Made by a program: the position numbers and the translations under genes
The notes under the pieces: model-generated
Told to the model about the DNA's origin: nothing
Databases searched by the model: none
What the model saw: the letters and a program-made list of their open reading frames with translations, nothing else
NCBI GenBank assembly: GCA_002305715.1
Contig: DBQD01000071.1
Location: forward strand, 43,908-107,907
Direction: 5' to 3'
Length of the DNA stretch: 64,000 nucleotides
DNA from: Proteiniphilum sp. UBA1403
GTDB taxonomy: Bacteria; Bacteroidota; Bacteroidia; Bacteroidales; Dysgonomonadaceae
Shown: positions 54,601 to 63,400 of the stretch, piece by piece
Layout of the letters: every line of letters starts with the position of its first letter
Position numbering within the stretch: position 1 is the stretch's first letter

Positions 54601-55077
54601 ACAGCAACCGGATCGGCACAACCCAAACTTACGCTGGGTTGGAACAATACATTGACCTACCGTAACTGGAGCGTGACCGGTTTCTTCCAAGGTGTATTCG
54701 GCAACAAGATCATGAACGGTACCCGTGCCTATTTGAGCAACTATGCCAATGTAGGAAACGGCAAGAATGTGCTGGCTTCCATGTTCGACGACAACCTGGC
54801 TACCGACTACAACTCACATGCACCCTCCGATCGTTACTTGGAAAGAGGCGATTACCTACGCCTCTCAGCGTTGACACTAGGATACAACTTTGGCACCATT
54901 AATGAATCGATTAGAGGTCTGCGCCTGTTTGCCACCTTCAATAACCTGTTCACCATTACCGGCTACAAAGGAATTGATCCGGAAATGAGTCTCGGCGGAA
55001 TGGAACCAGGTATTGACAACAGACAAACATATCCACGCACTCGTACCATTATGCTCGGTGTAAATGTTAATTTCTAA
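51664..55077 (+). CDS. SusC/RagA-type TonB receptor with STN domain (PUL 3)
   Basis: A 1137-residue outer-membrane receptor. The signal segment (IMKLSVLLLFIGIFSLSAEN) follows ~20 polar residues. Domains: STN at ~48-125 (ELSLDLKNVHISKAIAEIER), CarboxypepD_reg-like at ~145-225 (ISGKITDKEGIPIIGANVLE), plug (TLRGASTFRGGAAQEPYYVI, ATATAIYGSKAANGVIIINT) and a barrel ending TIMLGVNVNF. It would import the glycan released for the GH92/DUF1080 enzymes downstream and signal to the long FecR. susD follows after 17 bases. Intact throughout. Confidence 0.96.
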   Translation: MEEIIKSKQFALKKCSLSLKIMKLSVLLLFIGIFSLSAENVYTQQKELSLDLKNVHISKAIAEIERTSDYVFLITDEAKRELNKKTSVRADKESIQNILETILKGTNLGYSVVERQVSLYKSASSKASDRNVTVIEEPKQQKKDISGKITDKEGIPIIGANVLEIGTSNGTVTDMDGNFSLQVEENAVLKISYIGYLSQEISTSGRNNFNIILQEDTQSLEELVVIGYGSMTRKDVTSSITTVSAEKLNVGVFSDPAQLLQGKVPGLIITQSSNPNGTPTITLRGASTFRGGAAQEPYYVIDGIPGVSLALVSPDDIESIDVLRDATATAIYGSKAANGVIIINTKKGRAGHTNINYSAYVATDEILKSWDVMDGEQLRRYASQNNINLINDLGANTDWQKEVQRTGLSHNHNVSISGGSDKVSYNSSINYMERQGVIKGTEMDRLIGRSFLEAKAMNDRLTLSFNVNTSITNRSSVPFDVQGQSVLDAMNYYSPLVPVRNEDGKWYENSGISQNYNPVALIHENMYDTENKQIQGNAKATLDITKALKFNMSLAYQNEQFIFSNYNSTQSLIALGMSGRADRSTVNNKKKVLESYFNYDRTFNESHKLGLMAGYSWEESNDNDGFKLTTYNFYDDALTYYNLGMGNKVDLNGLGLGDGRYMLSTLRMISLYGRANYSFNSKYMLQATIRRDGSSAFGKNNRWATFPSASMAWRLSEESFIKDLNLFDDLKLRVGYGVSGNSLGFDVFTATQVYGATGWFEHVTPSGETVLVHTLGPTRNANPDLKWERTGMFNIGIDFSFFNNRLNGTVELYDKRTKDLIADYQVSTTRYPYNWLTANVGEVSNKGIELSLNTIPVQTGNFRWETSLNLSHNKNRVERLSNDTYSVDYFDRANLDAAGFAQATQQRVMEGFPIGQFYTWQWAGYKQGVSHFFVYGESNLKDIYGDDFASKVSKQADGRYKDNQTGELVTTSKPLYDDRTATGSAQPKLTLGWNNTLTYRNWSVTGFFQGVFGNKIMNGTRAYLSNYANVGNGKNVLASMFDDNLATDYNSHAPSDRYLERGDYLRLSALTLGYNFGTINESIRGLRLFATFNNLFTITGYKGIDPEMSLGGMEPGIDNRQTYPRTRTIMLGVNVNF

Positions 55078-55094
55078 TCTAAAAATTTATCCAT

Positions 55095-56690
55095 ATGAAG
55101 ATCAAAAATATAATATATAGACTTCCAATATTGCTGTTAGCACTGATTTCAAGCTGCACCGACTTGGATGTTGACATCAAGTCGCAATACACAACCTTCC
55201 CCGATTCCGAGATTGCAGCTGAGGCAAAAACGGCTGATGTCTACTTTGCCATGCGAGGCCCCTTGGGTCGCAGTTACCATCATGCTCAAACACTCTCATC
55301 TGATGAGGCAGTGGGACTTTCTCTGAGTGGCGACTATTATGACAACGGCGCTTATGCACATATTGCGCTCCACTCCTGGACACCCGACGATGGTGTGATT
55401 GGTTTCTTTGAAGACTTAACCAGTGGTATCACCAAATGCAACAAGGCAATCATTGAATTGGGAGGCGAAGAATCTCCCGTAACAGCATCTGTACGCGCTG
55501 TACGTGCCTACTATTTGTGGGTTCTAATGGAGAACTATGGCGATGTGCCCATCTTGAACAGGCTTCTTGAAGAGAATGAAGCCATCGATCGTTCTCCCCG
55601 TGCCGAGGTTGCCAAATATATTGAATCGGAGTTGTTGGAGGTACTTGAGCATTTGCCCACCAATGTAGATGCATCTACATATGGTAAACCTACTCGTTAT
55701 ATGGCGGAAGCACTGCTGGCCAAACTCTACCTTAACTGGGCAGTTTACACATCGGCCGATGTGGCAACCTACACACCCAGCATGAACAACGAAAAGCTGA
55801 ACGATGTAGTGGCCATGTGCGACGCCATCATCACATCGGGTAAATTTGACCTGAGCGATCCCTATCTTCCGAAGTTCTATCCCGAGAATGGTCCCCATAT
55901 CAAAGACTTCATTTATGTGATGCCATTCGATCGTCAGTCGCAGCAGGGTATGACCTATGCACGTTTCTGGACACACCGTTCAGCAAACAATGTATTCTAT
56001 GGTGTGGATCTACCCAACAGTGTGGGAGGTAACTTTGCCTACAACCCCGAATTTACGGATAAGTTCTCACTCGAGGGCGACGAACGAAACGAGACCATCC
56101 TCAGAGGTCCACTGTATGTACGCGACCCGTCAACCTACAAAGCAACCACCACTCCTTGGGTTGTAAGCGGACAACATGTGACCCTCACGCGCGAGATCGA
56201 ATTATTGGATTATCCTACCCTCGATGTGGGCAACGACTTGAAAGGACGTTCGCAAGGGTACCGTTCTATCAAGTTTTACATGGATTTGAAGACTACGAAA
56301 GATCAAAGCCGTAATCAGAGCAACGACGTACCCATTTTCCGCTATGCCGATGTGCTGTTGATGAAGGCCGAAGCCATCCTGCGCGGAGCAAACGCCACTT
56401 TGGGCGACACACCCACTTCTCTCATGAACCAGATTCGTTCGTATGTACATGCCCCCCTCATTACAGGTTCACCCACGCTGGACGATCTGCTAGATGAACG
56501 TGCCCGTGAGTTTGTAGATGAGAGCTGGCGCCGCAACGACCTGATCCGTTTTGGCAAGTTTGAAGATGACTGGGGCTTTAAGCATGTAGTCAACCCAAAC
56601 GCAAAGACACAGAAGTTCCGTCGTATTTTCCCCATACCAACCTATGTATTGAATACCAATACAAACTGGAGACAAAACAACGGTTATTAA
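55095..56690 (+). CDS. SusD/RagB-type glycan-binding lipoprotein (PUL 3)
   Basis: A 531-residue surface lipoprotein (IIYRLPILLLALISSC, lipobox Cys at 21). SusD features: DSEIAAEAKTADVYFAMRGP, TASVRAVRAYYLWVLMENYG and DVPILNRLLEENEAIDRSPR. The C-terminal region reads LLDERAREFVDESWRRNDLI and FRRIFPIPTYVLNTNTNWRQ with the terminal NNGY usual for the family. It forms the lid of the SusC encoded 17 bases upstream. A strong terminator begins 21 bases after its stop, before GH92. Confidence 0.95.
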   Translation: MKIKNIIYRLPILLLALISSCTDLDVDIKSQYTTFPDSEIAAEAKTADVYFAMRGPLGRSYHHAQTLSSDEAVGLSLSGDYYDNGAYAHIALHSWTPDDGVIGFFEDLTSGITKCNKAIIELGGEESPVTASVRAVRAYYLWVLMENYGDVPILNRLLEENEAIDRSPRAEVAKYIESELLEVLEHLPTNVDASTYGKPTRYMAEALLAKLYLNWAVYTSADVATYTPSMNNEKLNDVVAMCDAIITSGKFDLSDPYLPKFYPENGPHIKDFIYVMPFDRQSQQGMTYARFWTHRSANNVFYGVDLPNSVGGNFAYNPEFTDKFSLEGDERNETILRGPLYVRDPSTYKATTTPWVVSGQHVTLTREIELLDYPTLDVGNDLKGRSQGYRSIKFYMDLKTTKDQSRNQSNDVPIFRYADVLLMKAEAILRGANATLGDTPTSLMNQIRSYVHAPLITGSPTLDDLLDERAREFVDESWRRNDLIRFGKFEDDWGFKHVVNPNAKTQKFRRIFPIPTYVLNTNTNWRQNNGY

Positions 56691-56710
56691 AAATAAATAA
56701 GTAAATTTGG

Positions 56711-56758
56711 TGGCAGTTGAAAGAGGAACAATCGATCCCTTTCGACTGCCATTTTTTT
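56711..56758 (+). terminator. Intrinsic terminator after susD of PUL 3
   Basis: A 13-bp stem with one G-U (arms 56711-56723 and 56739-56751) is followed by seven T. It is one of the strongest terminators in the window. It also argues that GH92 translation starts at 56813 and not at the in-frame ATG at 56717. Confidence 0.88.
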
Positions 56759-56812
56759 GTACGTACCAGTTTCAAAACTCTTCAACGACAACAAACCAAT
56801 TTATTATACACC

Positions 56813-59089
56813 ATGCAAAAGGTTACTTATTCATTGCTAATCTGCCTGTTAATCACATCCTGCACTGGATTACAACAAGAGAAAAGAATAGGCTATGTCG
56901 ACACCCGAGTGGGTACAGCATCTGCCATAACAAAACAAGCCGGCCGCTTTGGTAAGGGTAGCGAAGAACATGCTCAAACTATACCGGCCGTTCTTGAGCC
57001 CAATGGAATGAACTTCTGGACACCCCAAACACGCGATACGGAACTCAAATGTATCTCACCCTACTATTATACAGACTCCCTTTTGCAAGGTTTTCGCAAT
57101 TCTCACTGGATTAGCGGAGGCTGCACTCAAGACTATGGGTCCATGACGCTGATGCCTCTTTTTGAGACCCTCAAAACCGATCCGCAAACGAGAGGGAGCC
57201 TCTTCTCGCACGATCGGGAGATCGCCACCCCATCCTACTACTCGGTATATTTGGAAAGCTACGGCATCGAAGCAGAAATGACAGGTCGATCCCGTTCGGC
57301 AATTTTCCGTTTCACCTACAACAACGAAGGTGAAGCATATCTGGTCGTAAATCCAAACAGCGACGAGGGAGAAGGTTTCATTGAAATAGATACCCTCCGG
57401 CAAGAGATACGCGGTTACAACCCCGTCCACCGAATCTATCAAGGCTGGGGTAAGAGGGCCGGTTACAATGGATATTTTGTTATTTCATATAAAAACAGGG
57501 CGAAAGCATTCGGCACATTTATTGGCGATTCAATCATCCACGGTAGAACTAGCCTGTCTGACCAAAAAGGAATTGGAGCCTATGTCAGTTTCGACATCAA
57601 AAAAGGCGAAGAGCTACTTGTGAAAGCCGCCTCCTCCTTTACCGATATAGAAGGAGCCCGTCGCAACATGGAGAAAGAGATTCCCACTTGGAACTTCACC
57701 CGTACAAAAAAAGAATTGACCCAGATTTGGGAGAAACATTTGGCATCGATTGAGGTGGAGAGCGACACCGACGAAGAGAAACAAAAATTCTATGGGGCAT
57801 TGTACAGGGCATCTTTTCTTCCCCGCACATTCAACGATGTGGATGGACGCTACCCCGCTTTTGCCACTGGCAACCCAATTATGCATATAGATGAAGAGCG
57901 TAACTATTACGACGACTTCAGTATGTGGGATACCTATCGTGCTCTGCATCCCTTGCTCAACATTATTTCACCCACAAAATCGGGCGATATGATGCAGTCG
58001 CTTGTACTGAAATACGAACAAGGAGGATGGTTACCCATTTTTCCATGTTGGAACAGTTACACCGCAGCCATGATTGGCGACCACGCTATCTCTGCCATTG
58101 GCGATGCCTACCTGAAGGGGATTCGCAACTTCGATATCCAAAAAGCATATGAAGGAATGAGAAAGAATGCCTTCGAAACACCCGCTTCAATCGATGAATA
58201 CAAGAACGGCATGGGCAGACGTGCGCTCGATTCCTACCTTCAATATGGTTATATACCATTGGAGGACAAAGTACCCGATGCATTTCATACCAATGAGCAG
58301 GTATCTCGCACATTGGAGTATGCCTACGACGACTTCGTTCTGGCGCAGGTCGCCAAAGAGTTGGGGAAAGAGGAGGATTGGCAACATCTTTCTTTGCGTG
58401 CACTCAATTACCGAAATGTGATTGATCCGATAACAGGCTATGCCCGTGGGCGCTATGCCGATGGCACCTTTATTGAGGAATTCAACCCATTTCAATTTGC
58501 CCATTTCATTACCGAGGGAACCCCTGCCCATTACACCTGGTATGTTCCACATGATGTACCCGGATTAATAGAACAGATGGGTGGTAAAGAGAGGTTCCTT
58601 GCCAAACTCGACTCCATGTTCACCGAAAGGCTACACTGGCATGGTAATGAACCATCCCATCAAGTTCCGTTTCTTTTCAATTATGCCGATCAGCCTTGGC
58701 GCACGCAGGAGGAGGTCCGCCATATCATGGAAACCGAATATTTAAACAATCCGGGGGGTCTCTCCGGAAACGACGATGCGGGACAGATGTCGGCATGGTA
58801 CCTATTTGCCTCACTCGGATTTTATCCCGTCTGCCCCGGCACACCTACTTATGCAATTGCTAGTCCCAGCTTCAAAAAAGTGGTTATCAACCTGGAGAAC
58901 CAAAAGAAATTTACCATTATTGCAACCCATGCATCACCGGAAAATATCTATATTCAGTCGGCCACCTTAAACGGGAAGGAATACAACATGAGTTTTATTT
59001 CGCACAATGACATAGTGGAGGGAGGTACAATGGAGTTTATTATGGGTCCAACTCCAAACAAGCAGTGGGGTATAACGCCACATCCTTGA
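56813..59089 (+). CDS. GH92 family exo-alpha-mannosidase, lipoprotein
   Basis: A 758-residue enzyme; start chosen at MQKVTYSLLICLLITSC, a lipoprotein signal with Cys at 17. It has the N-terminal beta-sandwich (YVDTRVGTASAITKQAGRFG, RNSHWISGGCTQDYGSMTLM) and the (alpha/alpha)6 catalytic domain. GH92 hallmarks: GNPIMHIDEERNYYDDFSMW near residue 352, DTYRALHPLL, YIPLEDK, VSRTLEYAYDDFV near 498, and GGLSGNDDAGQMSAWY near 650, whose Asp pair is the catalytic base/metal region. GH92 enzymes are Ca2+-dependent inverting alpha-mannosidases acting on N-glycans or yeast mannan. Linkage preference is not readable from sequence. It leads a probable three-gene unit with the Gfo/Idh and DUF1080 genes. Confidence 0.93.
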   Translation: MQKVTYSLLICLLITSCTGLQQEKRIGYVDTRVGTASAITKQAGRFGKGSEEHAQTIPAVLEPNGMNFWTPQTRDTELKCISPYYYTDSLLQGFRNSHWISGGCTQDYGSMTLMPLFETLKTDPQTRGSLFSHDREIATPSYYSVYLESYGIEAEMTGRSRSAIFRFTYNNEGEAYLVVNPNSDEGEGFIEIDTLRQEIRGYNPVHRIYQGWGKRAGYNGYFVISYKNRAKAFGTFIGDSIIHGRTSLSDQKGIGAYVSFDIKKGEELLVKAASSFTDIEGARRNMEKEIPTWNFTRTKKELTQIWEKHLASIEVESDTDEEKQKFYGALYRASFLPRTFNDVDGRYPAFATGNPIMHIDEERNYYDDFSMWDTYRALHPLLNIISPTKSGDMMQSLVLKYEQGGWLPIFPCWNSYTAAMIGDHAISAIGDAYLKGIRNFDIQKAYEGMRKNAFETPASIDEYKNGMGRRALDSYLQYGYIPLEDKVPDAFHTNEQVSRTLEYAYDDFVLAQVAKELGKEEDWQHLSLRALNYRNVIDPITGYARGRYADGTFIEEFNPFQFAHFITEGTPAHYTWYVPHDVPGLIEQMGGKERFLAKLDSMFTERLHWHGNEPSHQVPFLFNYADQPWRTQEEVRHIMETEYLNNPGGLSGNDDAGQMSAWYLFASLGFYPVCPGTPTYAIASPSFKKVVINLENQKKFTIIATHASPENIYIQSATLNGKEYNMSFISHNDIVEGGTMEFIMGPTPNKQWGITPHP

Positions 59090-59141
59090 AAATTTGCACC
59101 TCTTTTTCATGGTATATCCGAATCCTTACTGCAAATTTTTC

Positions 59142-59149
59142 TATTTTTG
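59142..59149 (+). promoter_or_regulatory. Candidate -7 box before the Gfo/Idh gene
   Basis: TATTTTTG fits TAnnTTTG, 47 bases before the gene. Just upstream, GAAAATTTGCA (59088-59098) and TGCAAATTTTTC (59130-59141) form an imperfect long-loop hairpin that could weakly terminate GH92. Confidence 0.35.
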
Positions 59150-59196
59150 TAAAACTTACATAAGCAAGAATACCTAAATTAAATTTTTAAATATTT

Positions 59197-60450
59197 ATGA
59201 CATCCAGGAGACAATTTCTAAAAACGATGGGCGGTGTAACGTTGCTCACCATCGTTCCGCGTAATGTACTCGGAAAAGGGATGCTCGCCCCAAGCGATGA
59301 ACTTACCAAGGGTATTATCGGCGTGGGTGGCATGGGTCGCGGACATATTCCCTATGACAACACCAGGGTGGTAGCTATGTGTGATGTGGACAAAAAACAC
59401 CTCGCTGAAGCAGCCGCAAGGGTCAACGAGAAAATAGACCTTTATCATGATTTTCGTGATTTAATTCTCAACAAGAATGTGGATATTGTACATATCGCCA
59501 CTCCGCCACATTGGCACGGCATCATGTCGGTTGAAGCAGCCAAAGCCGGAAAAGATATATTCTGTGAGAAACCAATGACTCGCACCATTGGTGAAGGTAA
59601 AAGAGTGCGTGAGGCAATTGCTCAGCACGGAAATATTTTCAGGCTCAACACTTGGTTCCGCTTTAAAGATCCGTTCTACGGATTGGGTACACCGGTGAAA
59701 CCGTTGAAAAAACTAATTGACAGCGGCATGCTGGGATGGCCATTGAAGGTGACCATCAGCAAGCACACCGGATTCGACTGGAAGTTTTACTGGGTTGGCA
59801 AAACGCATCTTGAGCCACAGCCTATTCCCGAAGAACTGGACTACGACATGTGGTTAGGTCCAGCCCCCTATAAGCCCTACAACGCACATCGCGTACACCA
59901 AACCTTCCGTGGATATTGGGATTACGATGGAGGAGGATTGGGCGATATGGGTCAGCACTACATCGACCCGGTACAATACATGCTGGGAAAGGATAATACC
60001 AGTCCCGTGAAAGTCGAAGTTGATGCGCCACAACAACACCCCGATGCAGTTGGAACATGGCGATCCATTACCTATACCTACGAAGATGGCTGTCAGATTG
60101 TCCTTTGGGGTGGCGATTATGGCGAGCCCAACACACCCTATATTGCAGGACCAAAAGGAAATGTGTACCGTAATTTTGTGTGCGATATTCCGGATTGGGA
60201 AAAGAAACTGGCCGAATTCCCGGAACCACCTACACAAAACACCAATTTCATTGAATGTGTCCGCAACAGGCAGAAGTTTGCGTTGAACGAAATCAACGGT
60301 CACCGCTCCTGCACCATTGTCAACATGGGTGCTGTAGCTCTTCAACTTAATAGAACACTGGAATTTGACCCTGTGAAGGAACAGTTCATCAACGATGAGG
60401 AGGCTAACCGTCTAATTGATCAGCCCATCCGTGCACCGTGGAGCATCTGA
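59197..60450 (+). CDS. Gfo/Idh/MocA family oxidoreductase with Tat-type signal
   Basis: A 417-residue NAD(P)-dependent sugar oxidoreductase. The N-terminus MTSRRQFLKTMGGVTLLTIV is a twin-arginine signal, so the folded, cofactor-loaded enzyme is probably exported to the periplasm. The Rossmann domain shows GIIGVGGMGRGHI and AMCDVDKKHLAEA; the catalytic EKP motif is in IFCEKPMTRT near residue 125. The C-terminal domain shows YWDYDGGGLGDMGQHYIDPV, which supplies the conserved D/H pair. Related secreted enzymes oxidise sugar C3 hydroxyls in 3-keto-glycoside pathways, which fits the DUF1080 gene 49 bases downstream. The exact substrate is inference. Confidence 0.9.
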   Translation: MTSRRQFLKTMGGVTLLTIVPRNVLGKGMLAPSDELTKGIIGVGGMGRGHIPYDNTRVVAMCDVDKKHLAEAAARVNEKIDLYHDFRDLILNKNVDIVHIATPPHWHGIMSVEAAKAGKDIFCEKPMTRTIGEGKRVREAIAQHGNIFRLNTWFRFKDPFYGLGTPVKPLKKLIDSGMLGWPLKVTISKHTGFDWKFYWVGKTHLEPQPIPEELDYDMWLGPAPYKPYNAHRVHQTFRGYWDYDGGGLGDMGQHYIDPVQYMLGKDNTSPVKVEVDAPQQHPDAVGTWRSITYTYEDGCQIVLWGGDYGEPNTPYIAGPKGNVYRNFVCDIPDWEKKLAEFPEPPTQNTNFIECVRNRQKFALNEINGHRSCTIVNMGAVALQLNRTLEFDPVKEQFINDEEANRLIDQPIRAPWSI

Positions 60451-60499
60451 TGAATGCAACAGGAGAATGATAACAACACATTTTATTTGAATCGCTAAA

Positions 60500-63400
60500 A
60501 TGAAAAAAATACAACTCATAGCCATCTTCCTTTTCTTCCTGATAGCAGGTGGAGTGCAGGCACAACTGCCGGCAGGAAGAACCAAAGCCACCATCGTGGC
60601 CGATGCATTGGCACAATTGCCGGCTGATACGCAGCAAAAATACAACCAAACCATAGCCGACCTCGTATCGACCGGAGAGGAGGGACTGCTCGATTTGATT
60701 GGCAGGATGAATCCTCCCGGAAACAAGAGTAATGAGACAGTGGAGTATGCCATTAGTGGATGGACCCATTTTGTGGCAAAGGATGCCGACAAACGCAATG
60801 TGGCAGCTGATGCTTTTGGAAAAGCACTGAAGCAACAGTACCACAAAGAGGTGAAAGCCTTTGTGATTCGTCAACTCAGAACCATTGCCACGGACAAGGA
60901 TGTGGAGGTTTTATCCGGTTTTCTGACCGATGAGCAGCTCTCCTCTCCCGCTTCGCTTGCATTGGTGAGCATTGGAACAGAAAAAGCTTGTGCGGCTCTG
61001 TTGAATGCTCTTAAAACGACCAATGTTGAGGCTATTCAATTGAATTTGGTGAATGCACTTGCTCAGACCCACTACGCGAACGCCGAGGCAGAAATGTTGA
61101 ATCTCCTTAGCAAGACCAATTCAGAGAAGATTCAAAAAGATCTTCTGAACGCACTTGCCCAGGTTGGTACGAAAGAATCGCTCAATGCATTGCGGAATAA
61201 GGCCGCAACTTTGCAGTATGCTTATGACAAAACAGACGCAACCGCATCCTATATCGCGTTGTTAAATCGTCTCAATGCAACCGATGCTAAATTGGTACAA
61301 AAAGAGGCCACGAATCTGTTGAAGTTTGCATCGAAACATAACAAACAGGACCTGAAGGTGGCTGCAGTCCGTCTTCTTCTGGCGCAACCCAATGCCAAGA
61401 AAGATGCCCTGTTGAAGAATGCCTTGGCCGATGGAAATATCGCCTATATTTCGGGTGTATTGAATTCATACTCGTTTGAGAAAGATGCAAAGTCGGTCGC
61501 CCTAATTCAAAAAACAATCGCCTCCACAAAACAACCGGGTGTACAGACAGCACTCATCTATTGGTTGGCAAAACATCAAGTAGAAGGTTCCGGTTTGCTG
61601 GTTGCAAAACAGATCAACTCCTCCAACAAGATGGTACAGAAGGCAGCGGTTGAATCGCTCGCTATCCTGGGTGGTGAAAAGTCGCTTACTACCTTGGCCG
61701 CACTGTTGAAGAGCAACAACGAGGAGGAGATTAACCTCGCAAAAGAGGGACTCGCCACATTCAAAGGTGATATCTCACACGCAATTGCCGCAGTATTTGC
61801 CGATTGCGGAGAAGCCGGAAAAAAGGCCGCGCTTGACCTCATCTCCAATCGCAAAATGGAGAACCAGTATACACTGGTCTACAATCTTATGTCTGGCGAC
61901 AATGAAGCCGTGAAATCTGCTGCAGCCTCCACATTGAAAGATATAGTGAAGGAGAGCAATCTCTCTGATCTCTTCAACCTGTTGGAGAAGGCTGACATGG
62001 CATATGTACCGGCAATTCAAGAAGCAGTTAATACCGCATTGAATTATCTTCCGGCAGAAAAGCAGCTCCAGCTGGTGAGCGAAAAGATGAAGACCTCATC
62101 TAAAAAGCATCTCTACTACCCCGCACTGGCCAACAATGGCTCCAAGGAATCTATCGACCTCATCACCAAAGCATATACTACTTCAACCGGTACGGAAAAA
62201 GAGTCTGCTTTCAATGCACTCATCACCTGGAAATCGTTCCACCTCGTTTACCCCCTACTCCACATTGCCCGTCAGAGCATGAACAGTCAGGAGTTGGAGA
62301 AAGTGACAGACGCTTTGATTACAACCATCCGCAATTCGAAAGAAACAGATGCAGTCAAATACCTCTACTTACGTGAAGCGATGCAGTTTGCCCAAAACGA
62401 CAAACAGAAAAACGACATTCTGAAGCTGTTGGGCAACACCAATCAATATCAAGCAATGCTTTTTGTTGCTCCTTTCATGGATCTACCTACCCTAAAAGAA
62501 GCAGCAGCACAGGCAACCATGAATATTGCGTTGAACAACACCGATTTTGCCGGTGCTGAAACGACGGCCATCCTGAACAAGGTAAGCAAGACACTCAGCA
62601 ACCCCGATGCAGACTACCAACGTCAGTCCATCAGTAAATACCTCACTGAAAATCCTGCCGAAGGTGGCTATGTTGCCCTTTTCAACGGTAAGAACCTGGA
62701 TGGTTGGAAAGGATTGGTGGAAAACCCCATCAAAAGAGCAAAGATGAGCAAGAAAGAACTTGCCGCAGCACAGGAAAAAGCCAATAAAGCAGCACAAGAA
62801 AGCTGGGTTGTGGAAAATGGAGATCTGATCTTCACCGGTAAAGGGGATAACCTCTGCACCGAGAAGCTGTATGGCGATTTTGAAATGCTGGTCGACTGGA
62901 AACTGTACCCCGGTCCCGAACCCGATGCTGGTATCTATCTCCGCGGTACACCTCAGGTACAGATATGGGATACTTCACGCGTGAATGTAGGTGCCCAAGT
63001 AGGTTCAGGCGGACTCTACAACAACCAACAGAATCCGAGCAAGCCCCTAAAGGTGGCCGACCAAAAAGTGGGTGAATGGAATACCTTCCGCATTGTAATG
63101 TTGGGCGAAAGAGTATCTGTATGGCTCAACGGTGAACTGGTTACCGACAATGTGATCTTAGAGAACTATTGGGACAGAAAACAGCCCATCTTCTCCATGG
63201 AACAAATTGAACTGCAGGCACATGGAAGCAAAGTTGCTTACAGAGATATCTTTATTAAAGAGATTGCACGTCCCGAGCCTTACAAACTCACTCCAGAAGA
63301 AGAGAAAGAGGGATTTCAGGTTCTATTCGATGGTACCAACCTCGACCAGTGGACCGGTAATAAAAAGGATTATGCTGTAGAAAGTGGAAAGATTGTCTTG

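Noticed and set aside
56717..56812. Upstream ATG giving a 790-residue GH92
   Set aside because: The added residues lie on a strong terminator hairpin and displace the lipoprotein signal; start at 56813 preferred.
58086..58552. Minus-strand frames opposite GH92
   Set aside because: Shadows of the conserved GH92 coding sequence.
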